The notes under the pieces are model-generated. The model had not been told where the DNA came from. It saw only the letters and a program-made list of their open reading frames with translations, and searched no databases. This document shows, in pieces, positions 41,029 to 49,542 of a stretch of DNA of 64,000 bases. The translations under genes were made by a program, and so were the position numbers. The stretch is from Aquilutibacter rugosus (GTDB lineage Bacteria > Pseudomonadota > Gammaproteobacteria > Xanthomonadales > Xanthomonadaceae), in contig NZ_JAZHBO010000002.1 in the NCBI RefSeq assembly GCF_036541335.1, positions 496,001 through 560,000 on the forward strand, read 5' to 3'. Each line of letters starts with the position of its first letter. The first letter of the stretch is position 1.

Positions 41029-42742
41029 ACAAACTAAAAAACTCTCGCTCAAGCCCAAGGATCCGTCCGCCAAGCTTGAAGAACGCTTACACAAAGTGCT
41101 GGCACAGGCCGGACTGGGTTCCCGTCGCGCGCTGGAACAGCGCATTGCCGATGGCCTGCTCAAGGTCAATGGTGAAACGGCACAGACCGGCATGTCCGTC
41201 CAGAGTGGCGACAAGATTGAACTCGACGGCCGTCAGTTCGTCTGCTCGCAACTGATCGAGCCCACTCGCCTGCTGATGTACAACAAGCCCGAAGGCGAAG
41301 TCACAACGCGCGAAGATCCCGAAGGTCGCCCCACCATCTTCGAAAATCTGCCGTCACTGAAAGGTGCGCGCTGGATTGCGATCGGCCGTCTGGACATCAA
41401 CACGACCGGTTTGCTGCTGCTCACCACCGATGGTGAACTGGCCAACGCCCTGATGCATCCTTCGTACGAAGTCGAACGGGAATATGTCTGCCGTGTCCGT
41501 GCCCCTGAGGGAATGGATCACGTGGGCGAGAACATTGTTGACCGCCTGCGTCGTGGCGTCTCACTGGATGACGGTCCGGCCAAGTTCGATCGCGTCGAAC
41601 GCATTGGCGAAGCCGAAACCGAATCGCACGACTGGTTCCAAGTCACCGTGAGCGAAGGTCGCAACCGCGAAGTTCGCCGTCTGTGGGAATCGCAAGGTTG
41701 CCAAGTCAGCCGCCTAAAGCGCGTCCGTTACGGAAAGCTGACCCTGCCGCGCGAACTGCGCCGCGGTCACAGCACCGAAGTGGCTCCCGAAATCGTGAAA
41801 GACCTGCGTGAATCGCTGGGTCTGGCGGATTCGCTGCCATCGGCTCTGACACTGCAACCGGTGATCGGCCAACGTCGCGCCACCAAGAGCGTGATTCGTC
41901 TGGATCCGAGTGAATCGCGTCGCCAGGGCAATGCTGAAGAAGCCAACGAACTGCGTCGTTTTGATTCGTTCCGCGATGATCGTCGCGGCGGACGCGGCGG
42001 CAAGCGTGGTGGCCCGGCCGGTGGTGCCGGCGGTCTGACCGTTTCCGGCGAGGCCGCAGCGCGTCAATCCGACCGCCCCTTTAAGCAACGTCGCGAAAAA
42101 GGCCCGAATCTGCCCGATGGCAGCCCCGCAGCATTCCGTTCCTGGTATGTGCCGGAAGGTGTCGATACCGGCGCACGTCCGAGCCGCGGTGGCCCGGGTG
42201 GCGGTAACGCCGGTCGGGGTGGACCACGTGGTGATGCCGGTCGCGGAGCTCCGCGTGGCGATGCAGGTCGTGGTGGCCCGGGTGCAGGCGCCCGTCGTGG
42301 TCCCGGTGCAGGTGCCGGCGGCCCGCGTAGCCGCACCGGCGGTCCGGGCGGCCAAGGTGCCAAGGGCGGTCCGGGCGGCGGTCGTCGCGCTGGCGGTTTC
42401 AATCCGCGTGCGGAAGGCGGTCAAGGTGAATCGCGCGGACCTACCCGTGATCGCATGCCTTACGGCCATCCCGGCAACGCACCGACCTTCCCGTCGGATT
42501 ACGCCAATGGTGGCAACTACAGCGGTTACGGTGATCGCCCGGCTTCGCCGCGCGGCCCCGCTCGTGCCGGCAATCGCGGCCCGGGTGGTCCCGGTGGCAA
42601 TCGTGGTCCGGGTGGCCCGGGTGGTCCGCGCAAGCCCGGTGGCAATCGCGGCCCCGGCGGCAACAAGGGCGGCCCACGCGGTCCGCGCGGTAGCGGCGGT
42701 GGCAGCAGCGGCGGCGGTAGCAGCCCGTGGGGCAATCGCTAA
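41021..42742 (+). CDS. rluB: 23S rRNA pseudouridine(2605) synthase RluB with a long Gly/Arg-rich tail
   Basis: The N-terminal 260 residues are a complete RluB: S4 domain (RLHKVLAQAGLGSRRALEQR) and catalytic core with the active-site Asp in AIGRLDINTTGLLLL. It isomerises U2605 of 23S rRNA. The remaining ~300 residues are low complexity, with many RGG, GGP, RGD/RGAP and PGG units (for example GRGGPRGDAGRGAPRGDAGR). This resembles the RG-rich tails of RNA-binding proteins and is longer than in most RluB proteins. Similar but shorter tails occur in some Xanthomonadales. It overlaps scpB by 8 bp, and a terminator follows. Confidence 0.92.
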   Translation: MTEQTKKLSLKPKDPSAKLEERLHKVLAQAGLGSRRALEQRIADGLLKVNGETAQTGMSVQSGDKIELDGRQFVCSQLIEPTRLLMYNKPEGEVTTREDPEGRPTIFENLPSLKGARWIAIGRLDINTTGLLLLTTDGELANALMHPSYEVEREYVCRVRAPEGMDHVGENIVDRLRRGVSLDDGPAKFDRVERIGEAETESHDWFQVTVSEGRNREVRRLWESQGCQVSRLKRVRYGKLTLPRELRRGHSTEVAPEIVKDLRESLGLADSLPSALTLQPVIGQRRATKSVIRLDPSESRRQGNAEEANELRRFDSFRDDRRGGRGGKRGGPAGGAGGLTVSGEAAARQSDRPFKQRREKGPNLPDGSPAAFRSWYVPEGVDTGARPSRGGPGGGNAGRGGPRGDAGRGAPRGDAGRGGPGAGARRGPGAGAGGPRSRTGGPGGQGAKGGPGGGRRAGGFNPRAEGGQGESRGPTRDRMPYGHPGNAPTFPSDYANGGNYSGYGDRPASPRGPARAGNRGPGGPGGNRGPGGPGGPRKPGGNRGPGGNKGGPRGPRGSGGGSSGGGSSPWGNR

Positions 42743-42766
42743 GCGCCCGTTCCATTAGTGCCTTCG

Positions 42767-42804
42767 CAAAAAAGACGCCCGGCCAAAAGCCGGGCGTTTC
42801 TTTA
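42767..42804 (+). terminator. Rho-independent terminator after rluB
   Basis: Stem ACGCCCGGC (42775-42783) with GCCGGGCGT (42789-42797), loop CAAAA, then TTCTTT. It may also serve the tRNA-Ser gene on the other strand because an A-run (42768-42773) lies on the left. Confidence 0.85.
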
Positions 42805-42806
42805 TG

Positions 42807-42896
42807 TGGCGGAAGCGGTGAGATTCGAACTCACGGTAGGGTCTCCCCTACGTCGGTTTTCAAGACCGGTGCCTTAAACCGCTCGGCCACGCTTCC
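42807..42896 (-). tRNA. serT: tRNA-Ser(UGA)
   Basis: A 90-nt class II tRNA. The acceptor stem GGAAGCG/CGCTTCC is perfect, the discriminator is G and CCA is encoded. The anticodon loop CTTGAAA gives anticodon TGA, and the long variable arm (TAGGGGAGACCCTA) is typical of tRNA-Ser. It lies 17 bp after the LysR gene and on the same strand as serS. A TATAAT (42910-42905 on the minus strand) lies 8 bp before the mature 5' end. Confidence 0.95.
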
Positions 42897-42913
42897 GTGC
42901 GGATATTATAGCG

Positions 42914-43840
42914 TCACTCCCCGCAGTCAACGCGCTGTTGTGCCCATAACAACGGCATTTCGCGTGCAAGGAAATCAATCATGGCACGCACCGCCGGCAA
43001 CACTCCACGGCGCGAGGGATACACCATGTGGGCAATACCCTGCGGCAGATTCCAGTCAGGTAAAACAATGCGCAACTCTTTATCACGCACATGCTGATGA
43101 CATACGGTTTCCGGCAACATCGTGACGCCGGCGCCGTTCACCGCGAGCCGCAGCAACATCGAAAAATCAGAACCGGCAATCACCGGCTTTAGCGGAATGC
43201 GACGAACCTCCTGCCCGGGACCGTGCAGTTCCCACTGATGCTGGGTCTCATCGGCACTGTTCACTAGTGTGGCGTGCTGCTGCAGATCTTCGGGAGTATT
43301 CAGTGCAGGCGCTGTGGCGAGATATTCAGGACTGGCAACCAGCAGCTCACGCGTCGTACCGAACTCACGCACCACAAAATCGGCATCGCCTTCGATGCGG
43401 CTACGCACGCGCATAGCAATGTCCAACTGCTCGTTGATGAGATCAACGCGACGATTAGTCACCTGCAGAACGACACGAATATCGGGATACTCCGCACGGA
43501 ATTTAGGCAGCAGTTCGCTTAGATGCACTTGCGCAATGCTTGAAGGCACCGACATGCGCACGACACCGCGCGGAGCAGAGATCACCTGCTCGACTCGATC
43601 ACGCAATTCCTGCGCCTGATCCAGAATGCCTCGGGCCTGACGGTAGACATCGTTTCCGACTTCTGTCACCGCAAAGCGACGGGTACTGCGCTGAATCAGA
43701 CGGACGCCGAGTTGCTCTTCGAGATCGGCAACACGACGGCTCAGGCGCGACTTGGAAATGCCGCTGGCACGTTCTGCCGCCGCATAACCACCGTGCTCAA
43801 CGACCAGGGCAAAGTACTGCAGATCGTTGAGATCACGCAT
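42914..43840 (-). CDS. LysR-family transcriptional regulator
   Basis: A 308-residue LTTR. The N-terminal winged helix-turn-helix is MRDLNDLQYFALVVEHGGYA followed by AAERASGISKSRLSRRVADL. The effector-binding domain (about 90-300) is complete (e.g. VRMSVPSSIAQVHLSELLPK and AVNGAGVTMLPETV). The sequence class resembles LTTRs that act on oxidative or xenobiotic responses (PA0477/DsdC-like groups), but the target is unknown. It follows serS by 2 bp and precedes tRNA-Ser by 17 bp. The usual divergent target gene is absent, so it may act elsewhere. Confidence 0.9.
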   Translation of the reverse strand: MRDLNDLQYFALVVEHGGYAAAERASGISKSRLSRRVADLEEQLGVRLIQRSTRRFAVTEVGNDVYRQARGILDQAQELRDRVEQVISAPRGVVRMSVPSSIAQVHLSELLPKFRAEYPDIRVVLQVTNRRVDLINEQLDIAMRVRSRIEGDADFVVREFGTTRELLVASPEYLATAPALNTPEDLQQHATLVNSADETQHQWELHGPGQEVRRIPLKPVIAGSDFSMLLRLAVNGAGVTMLPETVCHQHVRDKELRIVLPDWNLPQGIAHMVYPSRRGVLPAVRAMIDFLAREMPLLWAQQRVDCGE

Positions 43841-43842
43841 GT

Positions 43843-45132
43843 TTATTCGCCTGCACTAAGTATTTCAGTGGTACCGCCCATATACGGCACCAGCACCGCC
43901 GGTACCGTCACGCTGCCATCGGCATTCTGATAATTCTCCAGAACTGCAACGAGCGCGCGGCCCACGGCCGTACCCGAACCGTTCAACGTGTGCAGCAGTT
44001 CCGGCTTGCCGGACTCGTTGCGGAAACGGGCCTGCAGACGACGCGCCTGGAAATCACGGCAATTCGAGCAGGACGAGATCTCGCGATACATGCCTTGCGA
44101 AGGCAGCCACACTTCGAGATCGTAAGTCTTGGCGGCAGCAAAACCCATGTCGCCCGTGCACAGCAGCATGCGACGATACGGCAAACCCAGTTTCTCCAAC
44201 ACGGTTTCGGCCGCGCGGGTCATGCGTTCCAGCTCGTCATCACTTTGCGAAGGCAGTGCAATGGAGACCAGCTCCACCTTCTCGAACTGATGCTGGCGAA
44301 TCATGCCGCGGACGTCGCGGCCGCCCGATCCGGCTTCGGCCCGGAAGCACATGGAATGCGCGGTCATGCGCAAGGGCAGCTGCGAGGCATCGACAATTTC
44401 ATCGCGCACGATATTGGTCAGCGGCACCTCGCTGGTGGGGATCAGGTAGCGCTTGTGCTCACCGATTTGAAGTGAGAACAGATCGTCCTCGAACTTCGGC
44501 AACTGACCGGTGCCCTGCATGGTTTCCGGATTGACGATCAGCGGAACGTTGACCTCGGTGTAGCCGTGCGTGACCGAATGGATATCGAGCATGAACTGTG
44601 CCAGCGCACGATGCAAACGCGCCAGTTCACCGCGCAACACGGTAAAACGGGAGCCGCTCAACTTGGCTGCGGTTTCGGCATCCAGTGCGCGATCGCGCAG
44701 ACCCAAGTCCACATGATCCTTGATCTCAAAATCAAATCTGCGTGGCTCGCCCCAGCGGTTGATCTCGACGTTGTCGTTTTCATCCTCGCCCAAAGGCACA
44801 TCGACATCGGGAAGATTCGGGATCTGCAGTGCGGCATCGGATTGTGCAGTGCGAATCACTTCGAGACGTGATTCCATCTCCTTGAGTTCATCGGCAAAGC
44901 CGGCCACCTCTGCCATTAACGCGCTGACATCTTCACCCTTGGCTTTGGCCATGCCAATGGCCTTGGAACGCGTATTGCGCAGATTCTGTAACTCCTGCGT
45001 ACGCACCTGAATGGATTTTCGCTCCGATTCCAGTGATTCCAGCGCGGAGATATCCAATTGCAGCCCGCGTGCCTGCAGTAGACGGGCGGCTGTTTCCGGA
45101 AGTTGTTGGCGCAGCAGATTGGGATCAAGCAT
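43843..45132 (-). CDS. serS: Seryl-tRNA synthetase
   Basis: A 429-residue class II synthetase that charges tRNA-Ser and tRNA-Sec with serine. An N-terminal antiparallel coiled coil (about 30-105) binds the variable arm. Motif 2 is FRAEAGSGGRDVRGMIRQHQ and motif 3 is NGSGTAVGRALVAVLENYQ. The serine-binding TSEVPLTN segment is present. The cognate tRNA-Ser(UGA) gene lies 0.95 kb downstream on the same strand, separated only by the LysR gene. Confidence 0.97.
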   Translation of the reverse strand: MLDPNLLRQQLPETAARLLQARGLQLDISALESLESERKSIQVRTQELQNLRNTRSKAIGMAKAKGEDVSALMAEVAGFADELKEMESRLEVIRTAQSDAALQIPNLPDVDVPLGEDENDNVEINRWGEPRRFDFEIKDHVDLGLRDRALDAETAAKLSGSRFTVLRGELARLHRALAQFMLDIHSVTHGYTEVNVPLIVNPETMQGTGQLPKFEDDLFSLQIGEHKRYLIPTSEVPLTNIVRDEIVDASQLPLRMTAHSMCFRAEAGSGGRDVRGMIRQHQFEKVELVSIALPSQSDDELERMTRAAETVLEKLGLPYRRMLLCTGDMGFAAAKTYDLEVWLPSQGMYREISSCSNCRDFQARRLQARFRNESGKPELLHTLNGSGTAVGRALVAVLENYQNADGSVTVPAVLVPYMGGTTEILSAGE

Positions 45133-45237
45133 GGAATAAGGATCGATGAATGCGAACCCTCATTATCGCAATTTCTATCGAAACGGGCCACGGAATCCGC
45201 TATTGTGGTCATTCGTATCACTTCTGTACCCGTTGCC

Positions 45238-45909
45238 ATGCCGACCGTTTCCCGTCCTATCAACCGCGATCCGGAACATCAGCCGCAGTTGCCACGTAGG
45301 AGTCGCCTGTGGCCTTGGGCGCTGGCCGGGATTGCAGTCGGGATTGCCGTTGCAGCGTTTCTGATCTTTCGCGGCAATGATGCCGATTTTTATCGTGCCA
45401 ATGGCGTCGCCCCTGCGGCTGACGGTCCCGGCTATGCGCCCCTGCCCGTCCCGGGTGACGAGGCGCCTGAGGTCACTACCGCCGACCCAGCTGAGGGCCT
45501 AGGCGGTCTGCTGAGCGGCAACCAGCCGTTCATCATCAATGATCCCAAGCCCACGGCCCCGGCGCCTCGCGCTCCTGAACCGGGCCCGATAGCGTCACCA
45601 ACCGCTCCCGCCGCACCCAAGCCGGCCGTCGTCAATTCCCAGGCGCAGGTGTTGGCCGATCAGTCGCCTTCACCCGAATATCCGGCCGATGCCTATCGTC
45701 GTCAGGAACAAGGTGCAGCCAAGGTGCGCGCAACCGTGGACGCGCAAGGCAATGTCATCGAATCCAAGCTCGAAGTCACCTCACGCTCCCGATCATTAGA
45801 CCGTGCTGCCGTAGCCGCCGTACGCGACTGGAAGTTCAAGCCGGCCATTCGCGATGGCCAGCCCGTCCAGAGCGACGCCATCGTCTCGGTTGAATTTACG
45901 CTCGACTGA
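45238..45909 (+). CDS. TonB-like energy-transducer family protein
   Basis: The ATG at 45238 (MPTVSRPINRDPEHQPQLPR) gives 223 residues; the open frame upstream to 45103 is not needed. There is one N-terminal transmembrane helix (LWPWALAGIAVGIAVAAFLI), a Pro/Ala/Glu-rich periplasmic linker (about 60-135), and a C-terminal TonB domain (SPSPEYPADAYRRQEQGAAK, then VTSRSRSLDRAAVAAVRDWK). TonB uses the proton motive force via ExbB/ExbD to energise outer-membrane receptors. No exbB or exbD is adjacent, and the domain may serve another role. The stop overlaps convergent aroA by 14 bp. Confidence 0.82.
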   Translation: MPTVSRPINRDPEHQPQLPRRSRLWPWALAGIAVGIAVAAFLIFRGNDADFYRANGVAPAADGPGYAPLPVPGDEAPEVTTADPAEGLGGLLSGNQPFIINDPKPTAPAPRAPEPGPIASPTAPAAPKPAVVNSQAQVLADQSPSPEYPADAYRRQEQGAAKVRATVDAQGNVIESKLEVTSRSRSLDRAAVAAVRDWKFKPAIRDGQPVQSDAIVSVEFTLD

Positions 45910-47215
45910 TCTGCAGCGGCGCCTGCCGTTGCAGTAATTGCTCGGCAAACTCGGGATACGAGGTCCCGACATTCTCGACGTTCAACACCGTACCGGGCAA
46001 TGCGCGCGCCCAGTTGAGCATCGCCAGCGACATGGCAATCCGATGATCGCCATGGGATGCAATCGCCGCTGCGTGTAAGCTCAAGCCGCCTTCGATTCGT
46101 GCACCATCGTTGGTGGTCTGTACCTTGACACCCATTGCGCTTAAGGCATCGGCCATTACCTGCAACCGATCGGACTCTTTGTGGCGCAACTCCGCAGCAC
46201 CGCGAATCGTAGTGACGCCACTTGCACAGGCCGCTGCAACAAACAGAATCGGAAACTCATCGATCATGTCAGGCACGCAGTCAATCGGCACCTCGATGCC
46301 GTGCAGCTTGACGGCGCGCACACGCAAGTCTGCGACGACATCCAGACCCTGATCGCGGGTATTCAGCACCTCGATATCGGCGCCCATCAAACGCAGAACG
46401 CGCAACAGACCGGCACGACGTTCACTAATGCCGACCGACTGCAACACGAGATCCGAGCCCGGGATCAGACTGGCGGCCACCAGCCAGAACGCCGCAGATG
46501 AAAAATCGGCCGGCACATCCCAGACTTGCGCCGCCAACTGCTGCGGCGGCTGCAGAACGATCAGGTCCGACTCGATACGGACATCGCAGCCCATGCGCAA
46601 CAACATGCGCTCGGTATAGTCGCGTGTCGGTCGCAGCTCGCGCACCGTTGTCGGTTCGCTCGCATACAGACCCGCAAGCAGAATCGCTGACTTGACCTGC
46701 GCACTCGCCTGCTCGGGTTGAATATCAATGCCGCTTAGCACTCGTCCACCGACGATGTGCAAGGGCGCCAGTCCCGACTCGCTCTCAATGCGAGCACCCA
46801 TCCGCGTCAGAGGATCGATGATTCTCTGCATCGGTCGCACGGACAAAGACTCATCACCAACGAGGCTCGTATCGAATGATTGTCCGGCCAACAATCCTGC
46901 CAGCAGACGCATAGCGGTACCGGCGTTGCCGCAATCCAAAGGGCCTGTCGGAGGCTTTAAGCCATGCAGACCAACCCCTTGCACCAGCAACTGATCCGTT
47001 TCGCCGCGCACAACATTCACGCCGAGCTGCTCAAAGATCCGTAGCGTAGCCAACGTGTCGGCGGCAGGCAGGAAACCGTGAATTTCAGTGGTGCCCTGAG
47101 CGATCGACCCAAGCATGACAGCGCGGTGTGACACGGATTTGTCGCCGGGGATTCGCAGCGACCCTAGCAGGGGCGCCGGCTCAGTGCCCGCGAACGACCA
47201 GGATGACTCAGCCAT
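45896..47215 (-). CDS. aroA: 3-phosphoshikimate 1-carboxyvinyltransferase (EPSP synthase)
   Basis: A 439-residue shikimate-pathway enzyme joining PEP to shikimate-3-phosphate. Substrate-binding segments are LRIPGDKSVSHRAVML, DCGNAGTAMRLLAGLLAGQS, ASAQVKSAILLAGLY, RPTRDYTERMLLRMG and AELRHKESDRLQVMADAL. The segment after NAGTAMR is LLAGLL rather than PLAAAL as in E. coli, i.e. a Bacillus-like variant. It overlaps serC by 8 bp, the serC-aroA operon known from other gammaproteobacteria. Confidence 0.95.
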   Translation of the reverse strand: MAESSWSFAGTEPAPLLGSLRIPGDKSVSHRAVMLGSIAQGTTEIHGFLPAADTLATLRIFEQLGVNVVRGETDQLLVQGVGLHGLKPPTGPLDCGNAGTAMRLLAGLLAGQSFDTSLVGDESLSVRPMQRIIDPLTRMGARIESESGLAPLHIVGGRVLSGIDIQPEQASAQVKSAILLAGLYASEPTTVRELRPTRDYTERMLLRMGCDVRIESDLIVLQPPQQLAAQVWDVPADFSSAAFWLVAASLIPGSDLVLQSVGISERRAGLLRVLRLMGADIEVLNTRDQGLDVVADLRVRAVKLHGIEVPIDCVPDMIDEFPILFVAAACASGVTTIRGAAELRHKESDRLQVMADALSAMGVKVQTTNDGARIEGGLSLHAAAIASHGDHRIAMSLAMLNWARALPGTVLNVENVGTSYPEFAEQLLQRQAPLQISRA

Positions 47216-48296
47216 GACGTCGCTTGAAATCTGTCATCAGCTCCGCCAATGCATCCACACCTTCCTGCGGCATCGCATTGTAGATCGAAGCCCGAATGCC
47301 ACCGATCGCCTTATGCCCCTTCAGGCCGATAAAGCCCAGGCGCTGACTTTCCTGCACGAACAGTGCGTCCAGGTCCGCGCTCGGCAAAAAGAACGGTACA
47401 TTCATGATCGATCGGGAATCGGGCTGCACGTTATTGCGATAGAAGCCGTCGGAACCGTCAATTACTTCGTAAAGGGTGTGTGCCTTGCGCTCATTGCGTT
47501 CACGGAATGCCCGCGTACCGCCCTGCTCCAGCATCCAACGGACAGTCAGACCCAGCAGATACCAGTTAAACGTCGGCGGTGTGTTGAGCATCGAATCGCG
47601 TTCTGCCTGCAACGCATAGCGAAAAATATCCGCGCGCGGCTGGCCCTCGCGCTCGAGCAGATCATTGCGCACGATCAGCACGGAGATACCGACCGGGCCG
47701 AGATTCTTTTGCGCCCCCGCATAGATGGCACCAAGGCGTTCAATCGCCATCGGCTCCGATGCAATGCTCGAGGACGCATCGGCTATCAGCGGCGGCGCGT
47801 CAGCCGGAAGAATCGGCACTTCTCGCTGTGCAATGCCGTGTATCGTCTCGTTGGCGGTGTAATGCACGAAGGCCGAGTCCCGGCTCCAAGTCCATTCGGC
47901 CGGATCGGGCGAGCGGTCGAACGGCGCCGGCTGCGCGGCGATCTGCACATTGACATAAGGACGCGCCTGCTTCAGTGCGGTCTGACTCCAATGGCCTGAC
48001 ACCACGTAATCCGCACGCTGATTAGGTGCCGCAAAGTTGAGCGCCAGCAATGCCTGAATGGTGGTCGCGCCACCGGCGGTAAACAGAACCCGATAATTAT
48101 CGGGAATCGCCAGCAAGGTGCGTAAGTCGGATTCAATGCCGCGCGCCAGCTCCATAAACGGCGCGCCGCGGTGACTGAGCTCCATAACCGATGCACCCTG
48201 ACCGTTCCAGTCCAGCAGTTCGCGTTGCGCCTGCCGCAGCACCGACGGCGGCAGCATCGATGGACCGGCACTGAAATTCCAGGGCTTTGTTTGCAT
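47208..48296 (-). CDS. serC: Phosphoserine aminotransferase
   Basis: A 362-residue PLP enzyme (fold type I) making 3-phosphoserine (serine route) and 4-phosphohydroxythreonine (PLP synthesis). The N-terminus KPWNFSAGPSMLPPSVLRQA is diagnostic. The PLP lysine lies in IYAGAQKNLGPVGISVLIV, and the substrate segment GLKGHKAIGGIRASIYNAMP is complete. It is encoded directly upstream of aroA (8-bp overlap). No pheA or tyrA gene lies between serC and aroA, unlike some pseudomonads. Confidence 0.96.
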   Translation of the reverse strand: MQTKPWNFSAGPSMLPPSVLRQAQRELLDWNGQGASVMELSHRGAPFMELARGIESDLRTLLAIPDNYRVLFTAGGATTIQALLALNFAAPNQRADYVVSGHWSQTALKQARPYVNVQIAAQPAPFDRSPDPAEWTWSRDSAFVHYTANETIHGIAQREVPILPADAPPLIADASSSIASEPMAIERLGAIYAGAQKNLGPVGISVLIVRNDLLEREGQPRADIFRYALQAERDSMLNTPPTFNWYLLGLTVRWMLEQGGTRAFRERNERKAHTLYEVIDGSDGFYRNNVQPDSRSIMNVPFFLPSADLDALFVQESQRLGFIGLKGHKAIGGIRASIYNAMPQEGVDALAELMTDFKRRHG

Positions 48297-48320
48297 GTAA
48301 ATTGGTTTCCTGATCGGTGC

Positions 48321-49154
48321 TTAGCGCGGAGCGTAAAGAATCAGCGCAGTCACCAGCGCCGAGATCAATGCACAACTGCCGACGAGCCAGGCGAGACGAA
48401 CCACCAGCTTGCGTTGCCCCTGCTGCCGCTCATATTCCAGAGCATCCAGTCGCTGCAATTCGAGCTCAGCATCCCAATCTTCCGGGCGGTGCAACACGAC
48501 AAAGTCCGGGGACTCGAGCACAAAGCGATGCTTGCCCGCCAATTGCCACTGATCGCCCGCTTCAAGAATGGCCTCGGGGCGAAGCAGTCCGTTGATGCGA
48601 CTCTCGACATCGGCTGCTGCACGAATCCGCAGTCCGTTTGCTGTCGGCTCCGCTGTAGCAAATTCTGCTGCCACTCCCGCATGCAGACCCACGCGCACAT
48701 CGGCCTGTGCATGCGAACCGATTGACATCACCGACGTCACCGGGATGGACTGGCCGTAGTAGTCACCGCTCAATCCGCGTAACGCAAACGAAGGCAAGCC
48801 CGTCTCGGATGCACTCTCGCCCTCGGGCTCGCGCCCCCCAACCTCACCGGTCAGATATGCCGATTGGCCATCGACAAACAGTCGATCGCCGGGGCGAACC
48901 CAGGCCAGACGCTGCACGGGTCGCCCGTTCAGGTGCACGGCATTACGACCCGCATACACATGCAGCCAGCAACCAAAGGTGTCCGCTGTGAGTTTGATGG
49001 TGGCAGTCGCCGACTCCTCATTAATCAGACGAAGGCCTTGGCCGCCCTGATCGGGATCGCCGGAAAGTCGCAACCCGACCTCGGTCACGGCCACCGCCTG
49101 ATCGGTCAGATTGGAATCACGAAATTGCAGCTGTAAAGTGCTCACTTCCCGCAA
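48321..49154 (-). CDS. FHA-like domain membrane protein of unknown function
   Basis: The open frame begins at TTG 49154, and GTG 49145 (STLQLQFRDSNLTDQ) is a plausible start, giving about 274 residues. Residues about 10-105 look FHA-like, with beta-rich composition, RNAVHLNGRPVQRLAWVRPG and GDRLFVDG at the expected ends. A second beta-rich domain follows (about 120-220; VTSVMSIGSHAQADVRVG resembles another FHA repeat). A C-terminal charged helix (LELQRLDALEYERQQGQRK) leads to one transmembrane helix. No Ser/Thr kinase or phosphatase lies beside it, so its phospho-partner is unknown. serC ends 24 bp downstream. Confidence 0.55.
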   Translation of the reverse strand: MREVSTLQLQFRDSNLTDQAVAVTEVGLRLSGDPDQGGQGLRLINEESATATIKLTADTFGCWLHVYAGRNAVHLNGRPVQRLAWVRPGDRLFVDGQSAYLTGEVGGREPEGESASETGLPSFALRGLSGDYYGQSIPVTSVMSIGSHAQADVRVGLHAGVAAEFATAEPTANGLRIRAAADVESRINGLLRPEAILEAGDQWQLAGKHRFVLESPDFVVLHRPEDWDAELELQRLDALEYERQQGQRKLVVRLAWLVGSCALISALVTALILYAPR

Positions 49155-49206
49155 TTTAACACGCCATCACCGATAATATGAAGCCCGTTTCTCCATTGCT
49201 TTGCGC

Positions 49207-49485
49207 ATGAGTCAGATTTCAATCGAACAAACCCATTCTCTGCAACCCGAAGCCGTGCGCGCTGCCGTCGACACACTGACCGAAAAACTCCGATCGCGCT
49301 TTGGTGCCAACACACAATGGGCAGACGAAACGCTGCAATTTAAAGACGGCGGTGTTGAAGGCGAGATCCGTCTGCTTCCGGGTCGCGTCCATGTGGTGGC
49401 CGAATTGGGCATGATTTACGGCCTGATGAAGGGCCCGATCGAATCCGAGATTCGTCGCGTGCTCCAGGAACAGCTCGGCGCCTAA
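49207..49485 (+). CDS. Polyhydroxyalkanoic-acid-system family protein
   Basis: A 92-residue protein from ATG 49207 (MSQISIEQTHSLQPEAVRAA). A small protein of this kind (PHA_gran_rgn family) is found near PHA granule genes. LTEKLRSRFGANTQWAD and the C-terminal helix GPIESEIRRVLQEQLGA are typical; the beta-strand region (GVEGEIRLLPGRVHVVAELG) is complete. Its role is unknown, but it fits the class III PHA synthase genes 1.8-4.1 kb away. It ends just before a strong bidirectional terminator and galU. Confidence 0.75.
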   Translation: MSQISIEQTHSLQPEAVRAAVDTLTEKLRSRFGANTQWADETLQFKDGGVEGEIRLLPGRVHVVAELGMIYGLMKGPIESEIRRVLQEQLGA

Positions 49486-49496
49486 ATACCAAATAG

Positions 49497-49528
49497 AAAC
49501 GCCGGCATCGCGCCGGCGTTTCCTTTGT
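49497..49528. terminator. Bidirectional terminator between the PHA-system gene and galU
   Basis: Stem AAACGCCGGC (49497-49506) with GCCGGCGTTT (49512-49521), loop ATCGC. It lies between the two converging stops (49485 and 49543). Confidence 0.88.
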
Positions 49529-49542
49529 TGGCTGCCGATCGG

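Noticed and set aside
42180..42740. Possible minisatellite or repeat array
   Set aside because: The repetition is the codon pattern of the Gly/Arg-rich tail of rluB, in frame throughout.
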